In this document: piece by piece, positions 25,099-33,617 of the stretch
Layout of the letters: each line of letters begins with the position of its first letter
Numbering within the stretch: position 1 is the first letter of the stretch
Source of the DNA: Nannocystis bainbridge
GTDB taxonomy: Bacteria > Myxococcota_A > Polyangia > Nannocystales > Nannocystaceae
Length of the DNA stretch: 64,000 nucleotides
Assembly: GCF_028368995.1 (NCBI RefSeq)
Contig: NZ_JAQNDL010000001.1
Location: 4,304,001-4,368,000, forward strand
Reading direction: 5' to 3'
Notes under the pieces: generated by a model
Database searches by the model: none
Told to the model about the DNA's origin: nothing
Seen by the model: the letters and a program-made list of their open reading frames with translations, nothing else
Program-made: the position numbers and the translations under genes

Positions 25099-26927
25099 TG
25101 ACGAGCTCCCCTCCGGATCCCGCTTCCTCTGCCCTCCTCTCCTTCGCCGACCACCTGCGCCAGGTCGCCGATCAGCTCGGCCTGCCGCGGCTCGGCGCCC
25201 AGGTCGCGCAAGAGACCTCTCGCCGGCTCACCGAGTCGCGCCTGCGCGTGCTCGTGCTCGGCGAGATCAAGCAGGGCAAGAGCACTCTCATCAACGCGCT
25301 CCTCGGCGAGGCCTTGCTGCCCACCGGCGTCACGCCCACCACTGGCGCAGTCGTGCAGCTGGTCCGCGGTGAAGTCACCGAGCGCCGCCTCCTCGGCCCC
25401 GCCGGCGCCGAGGTCCTCGCGCCCGAGCGCTTCACCGAGCTCGCGCGCGGCAAGTCGCCGATCGAGGGCTCGCTGGTGGTCACCACCACGAGCGAGCAGC
25501 TGCCGGCCGAGCTCGAGCTGATCGACACCCCCGGTATCAACGACATCCTCCGCCTGCGCACGCTCATCAGCCGCGGCGAGCTGCCGCGCGGCGACGTCCT
25601 GCTGCTCGTCCTCGACGCCACGCAGGTGCTCAAGCGCACCGAGCTGGCCTTCCTGCGCGACGCCCTGATCGCCGTGGGCGGCCTCGGCGACAGCGGAGCG
25701 ACCTTGCTGCTGGCGCTCAACCGCGTCGACCTGATCCCCGAGGCCGAGCGCCCCGCGGTCATGTCGCATATCGAGGCCCAGCTCGCTAGCATGATCCCCG
25801 GCCCGCTCGAGATCTTCCAGACCGACGCGCGCACCGCCGTCAAAGATCCGGCCAAGGACAGCCTCGGCGTGCGCGAGGTGCTGCGCCTGCGCGAGCGCCT
25901 CAAGCAGCTCGCCGGCCGGACCCGCGACCTCTCACCGCCGCGCGCGCGCACCTACCTGCTGCGCAACGCCGACCTGCTCGCCCACCACGCCGCCACTCTG
26001 GCCCGCGCCCTGCGGCTCGAGCACGCGGCCGTGCGCGAGGAGCTGGACGCCGTGCGCAAGGCCTTCGTCGAGCAACAGCTCGACGTCGAACAACAGCGCG
26101 CCACGATCGCCGCTCAGCGGACCGAGATCGTCGCTCGCACGCGCGAGCACCTGGCCAACTTCCGCGGCGAGCTCGAGGCCGCGATCTTCAAGCAGCTCGA
26201 GCGCCCCGACCTGCGCATCTCCGCCGAGCTGCTGCCGACCGCCTCGCAAGACGCGCTGATGCACTTCGTCTACAGCGAAGCCGAGCGCCTGCGGCTCGCG
26301 CTCGAGGCCCTCACCCGCGACGTCCTGCACACCGCCGGCGAGCAGGCCCAGCGGCGCCTGGCGGCCGCCATGCTCGGCCTCGGCCTGCGCGGCCCGGTCA
26401 TCCACATCCGCCCGCCCTCGGTGTTCGTCGAGGCCGGCACTCTGGTCGTCGGCATCGCCGGCACTGCGGTGATGTACTTCGGCAACATCGTCACCGGCCT
26501 GGTGATGACCGTCGCCGCCCCGCTCGCCACCATGGTGCTGCGCGAGCGCTCGGTCCGCGAGGTCCGCGACGCCGCGCGCGCCAGCGTCCCCCCGGCGCTG
26601 GCCCTCGCCTTCGGTGACCTCGAGTCCGCGCTCGTCCGCGCCATCGACGACCACGTCGCCACCCTCGAGGAGATCCTCGTGCTCGCCCACGGCCAGCTCG
26701 GCGATCAGCTGCAGTCCCTGCTGCAGCGCGTCCTCGACCTCGACGACCAGCCCGCGCTGCCCGCCGCAGATCCGCCGCAGGCCGCCGCGAACGAGCCCGT
26801 CCCGCAACCTGTCTCTTCAGCCAGCGAGGCGCGCAAGACCGCAGCCGCCGAGCTCCGCGCGCTCGAGCCCCGGCTCGCCGAGCTCCGCGCGCAGATCGCC
26901 GCGGTCCCGATCGAGCACGCCCGATGA
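25098..26927 (+). CDS. Dynamin-like GTPase, membrane-associated
   Basis: 609 residues. G1 GEIKQGKSTLINALLG (about 54-69), G2 PTGVTPTTG, G3 ELIDTPGINDI and G4 LALNRVDLIP place it in the bacterial dynamin-like family. A long helical stalk follows, with the paddle-like hydrophobic stretch TLVVGIAGTAVMYFGNIVTGLVMTVAAPLATMVL (about 450-483), then an amphipathic C-terminus (AAAELRALEPRLAELRAQIAAV). It probably inserts into and deforms membranes from the cytoplasmic side. It overlaps its upstream neighbour and, by ATGA, the second dynamin gene, so the two GTPases are likely made in equal amounts and may form a hetero-complex. Start ATG 25098; GTG 25095 would add one residue. Confidence 0.85.
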   Translation: MTSSPPDPASSALLSFADHLRQVADQLGLPRLGAQVAQETSRRLTESRLRVLVLGEIKQGKSTLINALLGEALLPTGVTPTTGAVVQLVRGEVTERRLLGPAGAEVLAPERFTELARGKSPIEGSLVVTTTSEQLPAELELIDTPGINDILRLRTLISRGELPRGDVLLLVLDATQVLKRTELAFLRDALIAVGGLGDSGATLLLALNRVDLIPEAERPAVMSHIEAQLASMIPGPLEIFQTDARTAVKDPAKDSLGVREVLRLRERLKQLAGRTRDLSPPRARTYLLRNADLLAHHAATLARALRLEHAAVREELDAVRKAFVEQQLDVEQQRATIAAQRTEIVARTREHLANFRGELEAAIFKQLERPDLRISAELLPTASQDALMHFVYSEAERLRLALEALTRDVLHTAGEQAQRRLAAAMLGLGLRGPVIHIRPPSVFVEAGTLVVGIAGTAVMYFGNIVTGLVMTVAAPLATMVLRERSVREVRDAARASVPPALALAFGDLESALVRAIDDHVATLEEILVLAHGQLGDQLQSLLQRVLDLDDQPALPAADPPQAAANEPVPQPVSSASEARKTAAAELRALEPRLAELRAQIAAVPIEHAR

Positions 26928-29900
26928 GCAGCGACGACACCCGCAAGCCCAAGGACGACGACAAGAACCCGCTGCGCTCGATGGGCACCGCCCTCGGCGG
27001 GTGGGCCAAGCGCGTGGGCACGATCCTCAGCGAGGTCACCCAGCAAGGCCCGCCCGAGGAGGTCGCGCGAGCGATCGGCCAGGCGCGCGAGCTCAGCCTC
27101 GGCGGCGATTATGCCGGCGCCGCCGCCCGCCTGCGCGAGCCGCTGACGCAGCGCCCCGCGGACCCCTACCTCAAGCTCGCGCTGGCGATCACCCGCGTCT
27201 CCCAGGTCCTCACCGGCAACGCCCACCTGAGCGTCCTGCTCGAGCTCGCCGAGCCGGCCAACAAGCGCGGCGAGCGGGCCCTGCCCGAGACCCTCGCCGA
27301 GGCCACGCGGCTGCTCCTGCGCGACGAGTTCGACCCCGCGCTCGACCAGCTCCGCCGCGGCCGCAAGCTGATCGAAGACGCCTCCGAGCCCGCCGTGCTC
27401 GACGGTCGCTTCCTCCTCAACCTGCTCACCACGCTGCTTCAGGTCCGCCGCGGCCGCTTCGAGCGCGGCCTGCTCGAGTTTCAGCGGGCCCGCGCGCGCC
27501 TGCCCGAAGGGACACGTGGTCCCCTGCGCGCGCTGCTCGTCCGCGAGGGCGCGCAGCTGCTCCTCGCCGAAGATCACCTCGACGAGGCGATCGCCTGGCT
27601 CACCGGCGAGGCCGACCTCGGCGGCGGTGTTGCCGAGGTCGAACAGGGCACCGCCGCCGCGCGGGCCTACCTCGCCGTCGCCCTCGCCGCCAAGGGCGAC
27701 CGCATCGGCGCCGAGGCCGTGCGCAGCAAGATCGCCGCCCGGTCCGAGTGGGAGGAGCACCTCGTCCGCATCCACCTGCTCCTCGGGACAGGTGCCGAGG
27801 CGCGCACCCTCGCCCTCCGCCACCTCCAGCAGGACCCGCAGAACCCGCGGCGGAAGCGGCTGTGGGCCCTGTGCGAGGTCGCTGCCTGGCCGGTCGGCGG
27901 CTCGGACGCTACGCCCGCGATCCGCTCGACCGTGCTCGACGCCCTCGTCGACGCCGCCGCCTCGGCCGCCGGTGAGCGCCAGGAGCGGTACCTCCACGAG
28001 CTCGCCCACGTCGCCCTGCGCGCCGACCTCCTGTCCGATGGGACAGTCGCGCTGATCCGCAAGCGACTGCAGGACGGGGCCGTCTCGGCGCCCGAGGAGC
28101 TGCGGCTCGTGCACGCGCGTCGGCGCCTGCACGACAACGACGAGCGCGCGGCCGAGGATTTTCTGCCCGGCCCGCCGCCGCGCTTCCGCAGCCAGCCCGA
28201 CCTCGGCGGCCCCTTCGGCCCCGACGAGATCTCCCCGCTACGCGACGCCAGCCAGCGCCTCGGCGTCCTGCGGAGCCAGCGGGCCCTTGCGTCCGCCGAG
28301 TTCTGCCTCAAGAGCCATGTCCTCGAGGACAGCCAGCCCGTCAACCTGAACGAGGCCGCGCAGGAGTACCTCGTCGAGGTCCTCACCGAGGCCCCCGAGC
28401 ACGTCCGGGCGCGGGCCCTGCTCGCCCAGCTCGCCCAGCCGCTGCAGAGCAACCGCCTCGAAGATCTGCTCGCGGCGGCCACCGCCCTGCTCGCCGCGAT
28501 CCCCAGCCGCGTCCTCGGCGTCCCGATCACCGGCGTCGCCGACGCGCTCTCCGGCGTGATCGCGGCCCGCGAGCGCCTGGCCCGGCCGCTGACGATCGCC
28601 GTCATGGGCGAGTTCTCGTCCGGCAAGAGCACCTTCGTCAACGCGCTGCTCGGCGAGGTCGTCGCGCCGATGGGCGTGCTGCCTACCACCACCACGATCA
28701 ACTTCTTCCGCCGCGGCCCGACTGGCGGCGCGCGCGTGCACTACCGCGACGGCAGCATCAGCACGGTCGCGCGCGGCGAGGTGCACACCTTCCTGCGCGG
28801 CCTCGACGACGTGGCGGCGAGCCGGGTGCGGCACATGGAGATCGAGCGCACCTCGGCGCGGATGGGCGAGGCGGCGGTGGTCGACACGCCGGGCCTCAAC
28901 GCGCTCGACGGCTTTCACGAGCGGGTCGCCCGCGAGTTCGTCGACGAGGCCGACGCGATCATCTGGATCTTCTCGGCGACGCGCGGCGGCGCGGCATCGG
29001 AGGCGGGCGTGCTCAAGAGCATGCGCGCCGACGGCCGCCAGGTCCTCGGCGTCCTCAACAAGGTCGACACCCTCGACCCCGAGGAGCGCGCCGAGCTCAC
29101 CGACTATCTCAAGCAGCAGTTCGGCGACGTCCTGCTCGACATCATCCCGGTGTGCGCGAGTGATGCCCTCGAGCTGCGCACCGGCGCGGCCGATCCGTCG
29201 GCGCGCCACGACGATCCGTTCCGCGCCGTCGAGGACGCGCTCGAGAAGCATTTCCTCGCCCACGCCCGCGAGCTCAAGCGTTCGCTCGCCGCCCGTCGCC
29301 TCGGCGACGCCCTCGCCGGCACCGGCGCCGCCGTCCGCCACGCGATCGCCGGCCTCGAGGCCAAGGCCATCCAGAGCGGCCCCGTCGGCTCCGACCCCGT
29401 GCACCTCGAGGGTCGCCTCGTCGCGCTCGGCGACAAGGTCTACGGCCAGCTGCTCGCCCTCGACGATCTGCTCACCCGCGAGTGCCTCGCCCTCGGCGTC
29501 CTGCGGGCCGGCGCCGGCGGCAAGATCCTCGTCACCGACCAGGACGTCACCTACCTGACGGCTGTCCTTCGGGACAGCATCCTGCGCGCCCTTCAGGCCG
29601 ACCTCGGCGAGCTGTCCCAAGAGCCAGACTCCGACGCCTTCTCCGACATCCTCGCCGCGCGCCTGGTCCCGTGGGCCCAGGGTTACCTCGACAGCCTCGA
29701 GTCGTCGGGCTTCATCGCTTCGCTGATCCACGAGCACGGCCACGGCGTCGCCAAGGGCGAGGCGGCCCTGCGCGAGCGCTACCGCAGCGCCCTCGCCCCG
29801 GTCGCCGCCAGCTGGCGCAAGTTCATCCGCGGGCAGGTCCGGGCGATCCGCCAGAGCATCGCGCAGATGCAGCACCGCACCACCTCCGCCCCCAGCGCCG

Positions 29901-29977
29901 AAGCCCTGCGCCTGCGCGCCACCACCCTCGCCGGCGTCGACGCGCTGCTCTCGGGCCTCGAGCAGGTCGCCCCCTGA
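26924..29977 (+). CDS. Dynamin-like GTPase with N-terminal TPR region
   Basis: 1017 residues, second of a dynamin pair. Residues ~45-500 are helical repeats of TPR character (ARELSLGGDYAGAAARLREPLTQRPADPYLKLALA...). The GTPase domain starts near 560: GEFSSGKSTFVNALLGE (G1), PMGVLPTTTTINF (G2), VVDTPGLNALDGFHERV (G3), GVLNKVDTLDPEE (G4). A helical stalk completes the chain; I see no clear membrane paddle, in contrast to its partner. Hairpin-family elements occur in frame (28316-28335 and 29561-29578, the latter with a perfect 7-bp stem and TTCG loop). Fusing a TPR scaffold to the non-membrane partner suggests it recruits other proteins, by inference. Confidence 0.85.
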   Translation: MSSDDTRKPKDDDKNPLRSMGTALGGWAKRVGTILSEVTQQGPPEEVARAIGQARELSLGGDYAGAAARLREPLTQRPADPYLKLALAITRVSQVLTGNAHLSVLLELAEPANKRGERALPETLAEATRLLLRDEFDPALDQLRRGRKLIEDASEPAVLDGRFLLNLLTTLLQVRRGRFERGLLEFQRARARLPEGTRGPLRALLVREGAQLLLAEDHLDEAIAWLTGEADLGGGVAEVEQGTAAARAYLAVALAAKGDRIGAEAVRSKIAARSEWEEHLVRIHLLLGTGAEARTLALRHLQQDPQNPRRKRLWALCEVAAWPVGGSDATPAIRSTVLDALVDAAASAAGERQERYLHELAHVALRADLLSDGTVALIRKRLQDGAVSAPEELRLVHARRRLHDNDERAAEDFLPGPPPRFRSQPDLGGPFGPDEISPLRDASQRLGVLRSQRALASAEFCLKSHVLEDSQPVNLNEAAQEYLVEVLTEAPEHVRARALLAQLAQPLQSNRLEDLLAAATALLAAIPSRVLGVPITGVADALSGVIAARERLARPLTIAVMGEFSSGKSTFVNALLGEVVAPMGVLPTTTTINFFRRGPTGGARVHYRDGSISTVARGEVHTFLRGLDDVAASRVRHMEIERTSARMGEAAVVDTPGLNALDGFHERVAREFVDEADAIIWIFSATRGGAASEAGVLKSMRADGRQVLGVLNKVDTLDPEERAELTDYLKQQFGDVLLDIIPVCASDALELRTGAADPSARHDDPFRAVEDALEKHFLAHARELKRSLAARRLGDALAGTGAAVRHAIAGLEAKAIQSGPVGSDPVHLEGRLVALGDKVYGQLLALDDLLTRECLALGVLRAGAGGKILVTDQDVTYLTAVLRDSILRALQADLGELSQEPDSDAFSDILAARLVPWAQGYLDSLESSGFIASLIHEHGHGVAKGEAALRERYRSALAPVAASWRKFIRGQVRAIRQSIAQMQHRTTSAPSAEALRLRATTLAGVDALLSGLEQVAP
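29561..29578. repeat. Hairpin-family element with TTCG loop, inside CDS
   Basis: GCTGTCC TTCG GGACAGC: perfect 7-bp stem closing a C(TTCG)G tetraloop, in frame within the TPR-dynamin gene (encoding TAVLRDSI). As RNA this would be an unusually stable hairpin. Confidence 0.8.
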
Positions 29978-30055
29978 CGCGACCCGCGTGAGCCCATCGC
30001 GGCGGACCGATTCCTTCGGACCGCTGGAGGGCTCCTCGTCTCCATTCTCTTGCGC

Positions 30056-30080
30056 CGGCGGCCGCGGCTCGCGGCCGCCG
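30056..30080. terminator. GC hairpin between dynamin operon and rnhB
   Basis: CGGCGGCCGC pairs perfectly with GCGGCCGCCG across a 5-base loop, 79 bases after the dynamin stop. There is no T-run, so this would be a weak or factor-assisted terminator; it could also be chance in GC-rich DNA. The rest of the 254-base gap shows nothing I can name. Confidence 0.35.
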
Positions 30081-30231
30081 CGTTCAGCGCTGTGAGGGCA
30101 CGGAGAGCCAGGCTCCTCTGACGCCCGGACCTGTGTGCAGGGTCGCCGGGCGCGGCGTGGTGCGCCTCCCGTCCCCGCTCGCCCCGACCTGTTCCGCCCC
30201 CGCGCCGATGCGCTATTGTCCGTCCTCGAGC

Positions 30232-30906
30232 ATGAGCCTTGAACACACTTGGCCCGCCTGGGGCCTCGATGAGGCCGGTCGCGGCCCGATCCTCGGCCCC
30301 ATGACCCTGGCGCTGGTGGCCCTCGACGTCGAAGCCGCCGCCGAGCTGCGCGCTCTCGGAGTTCAGGACAGCAAGCGCTTCGGCACCGGGGCCAAGGCCC
30401 AGGAGCTACGCGCCAACCTGACCGTCGAGATCCGCCGCCTCGCCCGCGTCTGCGTCTGCGTCGAGATCCACGTCGACATCATCGACGAGCACACCTTCCG
30501 CGGGCAGCTCAACGTGCTCGAGCAGCGCACCGCCCTGCAGCTGCTCATCGACGCTGGCACCCCCGAAGACGCCCACATCATCGCCGACGGCTGCCGGATC
30601 TTCACTCCGCTGCAGCGCAGCTTCCCGCGCCTGTGCGCCGTCGACAAGGGCGAGTCGGCCCACATCGCCGTCGCCGCCGCCTCCATCATCGCCAAGCACG
30701 CGCGCGACGAGGCCTTCGCCGCCATCGCCGCCCGCTACGCCGCCGATTTCGGCCCGATCGCCGGCGGCGGCTACCTCAACGCCGCCACTCGCCGCTTCCT
30801 CGACGCCTACAACAAGGTCCACGCCCGCCTCCCGCCCGAGGCCCGCAAGAGCTGGGGCGCCGAGAAGGTCGACACCAGCGCCCAGCTCTCGCTGATGGCC
30901 GAGTGA
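30232..30906 (+). CDS. rnhB: Ribonuclease HII
   Basis: Removes ribonucleotides from DNA-RNA hybrids. ATG 30232 gives MSLEHTWPAWGLDEAGRGPILGPM with the DEaGRG catalytic motif. Later come LGVQDSKRFG (the DSK motif), VDIIDEHTF, DGCRIFTPL and AAASIIAKHARDEAF, the SIIAK.xRD signature that separates HII from HIII. 224 residues, normal. A frame upstream of the ATG is open but shows no conserved residues. The stop at 30906 is followed almost at once by a dense hairpin cluster. Confidence 0.9.
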   Translation: MSLEHTWPAWGLDEAGRGPILGPMTLALVALDVEAAAELRALGVQDSKRFGTGAKAQELRANLTVEIRRLARVCVCVEIHVDIIDEHTFRGQLNVLEQRTALQLLIDAGTPEDAHIIADGCRIFTPLQRSFPRLCAVDKGESAHIAVAAASIIAKHARDEAFAAIAARYAADFGPIAGGGYLNAATRRFLDAYNKVHARLPPEARKSWGAEKVDTSAQLSLMAE

Positions 30907-30907
30907 C

Positions 30908-31082
30908 CTGTCCCCCGGGACAGCACCGCTCGCGGCCGGCCTGTCTCTCGAGACAGCTCATTTCACCGACGTGAGCGATGAATCGAGCTGTCCCATGAGA
31001 CAGGCACTCATGTCTCACGAGACATGCTCAAGAGCACATGTCCCAGACATCATGCTCTCTGCCACATGTCTCTCGCGACATG
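30908..31082. repeat. Cluster of five TGTC/GACA hairpins between convergent genes
   Basis: Elements in order: CTGTCCC CC GGGACAG (30908-30923), CTGTCTC TC GAGACAG (30941-30956), CTGTC ccatga GACAG (30988-31003), CATGTCTC AC GAGACATG (31009-31026) and CATGTCTCTCGCGACATG (31065-31082). Half-elements lie at 31036-31053 and 31090-31100. This fills the gap between rnhB and the convergent sigma-factor gene. Differences inside the stems are matched on the other arm, so pairing is conserved while bases are not. Confidence 0.9.
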
Positions 31083-31112
31083 CCGCCGAGGACATGTCCC
31101 TTTCGCCATCCT

Positions 31113-31730
31113 CTACTCGCCCTTGAAGTCGGCCAGATCTTGCCGGAGCTTCTCGAGCGCGTAGCGCATGCGACTCTTCACGGTATTCTCCGGCGCCCCG
31201 ACGACGTCGCCGATCTCCTTGAAAGAAAGCCCGTTGATCTGGCGCATCAGGAACACCTCGCGCTGGTCTTCCGGGAGCAGGTCGATCGCGCGAGCGATCC
31301 GCTGGCGGATCTGCGGCGCTGCTGCGCGCTCGTCGGTGGGCACCTCGTCGGCGGCCACCGTCTCGACCATCGCCGGCCCCTCGTCGTCGACCCCGCGGCG
31401 GGGCGTATCGAGCGACGTCGTGCGGCGGAACTTCGCGCGGCGGCTCTCGTCGACGCACAGGTTGCGGGCGATCGTGTAGAGCCAGGTCGTCAGCTTGGCC
31501 GTGCGCTCGTAGCGGTCCTTCGAGCGGACCACCCGGAGGAACACCTCCTGCAGCAGCTCTTCTGCGCGGCTGCGGTTCTGCACGCTGCGCAGCAGGAAGT
31601 TGAACAGCCCGCGGCGGTGGCGCGCGACCAGCTCTTCGAACGCCCGCGCGTCGCCGTCGCGGAAGCTCAGCATCAGCGCCTCGTCGCTGCGCGGCTCGGG
31701 CGGGCGGCCGTTGCGGTGCGGGTCGTCCAT
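31113..31730 (-). CDS. ECF-type RNA polymerase sigma factor
   Basis: 205 residues. The sigma-2 region FEELVARHRRGLFNFLLRSVQNRSRAEELLQEVFLRVVRSKDRYERTAKLTTWLYTIARNLCVDESRR is followed by a ~50-residue acidic linker. The sigma-4 region is RAIDLLPEDQREVFLMRQINGLSFKEIGDVVGAPENTVKSRMRYALEKLRQDL. No anti-sigma gene is adjacent: the upstream same-strand gene is 78 bases away and is mutM transcribed toward it. The trigger is therefore unknown; control may be by phosphorylation or a distant partner. ATG 31730 chosen; the N-terminus MDDPHRNGRPPEPRSDEALM has a normal length before sigma-2. Confidence 0.92.
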   Translation of the reverse strand: MDDPHRNGRPPEPRSDEALMLSFRDGDARAFEELVARHRRGLFNFLLRSVQNRSRAEELLQEVFLRVVRSKDRYERTAKLTTWLYTIARNLCVDESRRAKFRRTTSLDTPRRGVDDEGPAMVETVAADEVPTDERAAAPQIRQRIARAIDLLPEDQREVFLMRQINGLSFKEIGDVVGAPENTVKSRMRYALEKLRQDLADFKGE

Positions 31731-31808
31731 GCCTTCGATGGCGGCCCTCAGTGTGCGCCCACCGCCTGCGCTCTGGCAAGACTCAGGCCAAAGCGCCCGC
31801 CGGCCGCC

Positions 31809-32672
31809 TCAGCGGACCAGTCGGGTGCGGGGTCGCGGCTGGCAGCGCGGGCAAAACGCCCCGCTGCGGCCGCCGGACACGAAACCGACCAGCGCCTGGC
31901 CGCAGCGCGGGCACGGCTCCTCGGCGCGGCCGTAGACGCGCAGATCGTCCTGATTGCGGCCCACTTCGCCCTCCACGTTGCGGAAGTCCTTCAGCGTCGT
32001 CCCGCCGTTGTCGATCCCCCGCTGCAGCACAGCCACGATCGTGCCCGCCAGTCGCTCCCACGCGCTCGCGTGCAGCCGCTGCGCCTCCACCATGGGGAAG
32101 ATCCCCGCCGCGAACAGCGCCTCGACCGCGTAGATATTGCCGAGCCCGGCGATCGCCTCCTGGTCGAGCAGCGCGTCGCGGATCGGCCGGCGCGACGATC
32201 CCAGCCGCTCGGCCAGCACCGCGCCGCCGAACCCCTTCTCGAGCGGCTCCGGCCCCAGCGTCCCCAGCGGCTCGCTCGCCATCAGATCCTGCAGCCGCCC
32301 CGCCCGCAGCCCGCCGAAGCGGCGCGGGTCCACCAGCCGGACCTCGCGGTCGTCGCCCAGACGCAGCGCGAAGTGGGTGTGCGCCACCTTCGGCTGGGCC
32401 GTCGTCGTCACGCCGCAGCGCCCGCTCATCCCCAGGTGGATCACCAGCCCGTTGGTCTCCCCGTCCGGATCTGCGAACTCCCACACGATGTACTTGCCGC
32501 GTCTGCGGATGTCCTTCGGGACATTGTCCTTCAGACAGGCGAGATTCTCCTCCGCCCAGCTCTTGCCGACCCGCAGCTTGAACGCGCTGCGCCACACCTC
32601 GACCACCGGCGCGCGCAGCTGCGCCGCCTGCAGCCCGCGGCGGACCGACTCGACCTCAGGCAGCTCCGGCAC
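31809..32672 (-). CDS. mutM: Formamidopyrimidine-DNA glycosylase
   Basis: Base-excision glycosylase/AP lyase that removes 8-oxoguanine. The start is GTG 32672, giving the catalytic PELPEVESVRRGL (Pro next to Met is the nucleophile, Glu next). LVIHLGMSGR, HTHFALRLGDDREVRLVDPRRFGGL and LDQEAIAGLGNIYAVEALFAAGIFP (with helix-2-turn-helix) are complete. The C-terminal zinc finger is CPRCGQALVGFVSGGRSGAFCPRC. 287 residues. The start overlaps the end of rsmA by 17 bases. The stretch CLKDNVPKDIRRRGKY includes a hairpin-family element (32509-32524, TTCG loop), which lengthens the loop before the conserved RRGKY. Confidence 0.96.
   Translation of the reverse strand: MPELPEVESVRRGLQAAQLRAPVVEVWRSAFKLRVGKSWAEENLACLKDNVPKDIRRRGKYIVWEFADPDGETNGLVIHLGMSGRCGVTTTAQPKVAHTHFALRLGDDREVRLVDPRRFGGLRAGRLQDLMASEPLGTLGPEPLEKGFGGAVLAERLGSSRRPIRDALLDQEAIAGLGNIYAVEALFAAGIFPMVEAQRLHASAWERLAGTIVAVLQRGIDNGGTTLKDFRNVEGEVGRNQDDLRVYGRAEEPCPRCGQALVGFVSGGRSGAFCPRCQPRPRTRLVR
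32509..32524. repeat. Hairpin-family element with TTCG loop, inside mutM
   Basis: ATGTCC TTCG GGACAT, perfect 6-bp stem, immediately followed by a second half-element (TTGTCCTTCAGACAG). Both encode the NVPKDI/CLKDN loop just before RRGKY, a variable place in the family. Confidence 0.75.
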
Positions 32673-33504
32673 CGGCCGCCTCCCGCGCCCGCTGTAGCGC
32701 CGCGAACTGCTCCGGCCCCAGCGTCTCGGGCCGCACGCCTGGATCGATGCCCGCCGCCGCGCACCACGCCTGCGCCTCGGCCCGGCTGCCGAGCGACGCC
32801 AGCGAGTTGATCAGCACCTTGCGACGCTGCTGGAACGCCGCCCGCACCAGGTGACGCAGCCCTGCCTCGTCGCCCACCGCGCCCAGCGGCTCCGGCCGGG
32901 CCTCGAGCTTGATCACCGCCGAATCGACCCGCGGCGCCGGCAGGAAGCAGCCACGCGGCACATTGCGCACCCGCGAGATCGCCCGCACCCGCGACAGCAC
33001 CGCCGTCACCCCGCCGTAGTCCTCTTCGCCCGGTCGCGCGCAAAGTCGGTCCGCGACCTCCTTCTGCACCATCACCACCCACGGCCCGCCGGTCGGCACC
33101 TGCTCGAGCAGCGCGAACAGCAGCGGCCCTGTCAGCTGGTACGGCAGGTTGCCGACGATCGCCACCGGCTCCGCCTGCTCCGCGATCGCGGCCGCGTAGT
33201 CGAAGCGCACCGCGTCGGCCTCGTGCAGCACGAAGTTCGGCCGCTCGCCGAGCTCCGCCCGCAGCACCGCGCACAGATCGCGGTCGCGCTCGATCGCCCA
33301 CACCTCCGCCCCGGTCGCCAGCAGCCGGTCCGTCAGCGTCCCCAGGCCTGCGCCGATCTCGATGACCCTTCGGCCCGGTCGCGCCTCGCTCGCCACCGCG
33401 ATCGCCGTGTGCACCTCGGCCGCGATGAGAAAGTTCTGCCCCCAGCTGTGGCGCGCCTGCAGCCCGTAGCGGCGGAGCAGCGCCCCTGGCGAATCGATCG
33501 TCAT
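32656..33504 (-). CDS. rsmA: 16S rRNA dimethyladenosine transferase
   Basis: Dimethylates two adjacent adenosines near the 3' end of 16S rRNA (KsgA). SWGQNFLIAAEV is the N-terminal signature, VIEIGAGLGTLTDRLLATGAEVWAIERD is motif I, HEADAVRFDY is motif III and IVGNLPYQLTGPLL holds the catalytic NLPY. QKEVADRLCA, FLPAPRVDSAVIKLE and QQRRKVLINSLASL complete the fold. 282 residues. Lies downstream of tsaD with 112 bases holding three hairpin elements, and overlaps mutM. Confidence 0.96.
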   Translation of the reverse strand: MTIDSPGALLRRYGLQARHSWGQNFLIAAEVHTAIAVASEARPGRRVIEIGAGLGTLTDRLLATGAEVWAIERDRDLCAVLRAELGERPNFVLHEADAVRFDYAAAIAEQAEPVAIVGNLPYQLTGPLLFALLEQVPTGGPWVVMVQKEVADRLCARPGEEDYGGVTAVLSRVRAISRVRNVPRGCFLPAPRVDSAVIKLEARPEPLGAVGDEAGLRHLVRAAFQQRRKVLINSLASLGSRAEAQAWCAAAGIDPGVRPETLGPEQFAALQRAREAAGAGAA

Positions 33505-33518
33505 GCTCGCACCTCGAC

Positions 33519-33617
33519 CTGTCCCTCAGGACATCTGATTCCCGACCTCGCGCCGCGAATGACCTGTCCCTCGGGACATATCGCCTCGCGCGCGTCGACC
33601 TGTCCCTGCGGCCACAT
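33519..33617. repeat. Three spaced hairpin elements between tsaD and rsmA
   Basis: CTGTCCCTCAGGACAT (33519-33534), CTGTCCC TC GGGACAT (33564-33579) and CCTGTCCCTGCGGCCACAT (~33599-33617) recur every ~40-45 bases, each preceded by GACCTC/GAC. They look like a decaying tandem set. Confidence 0.75.
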
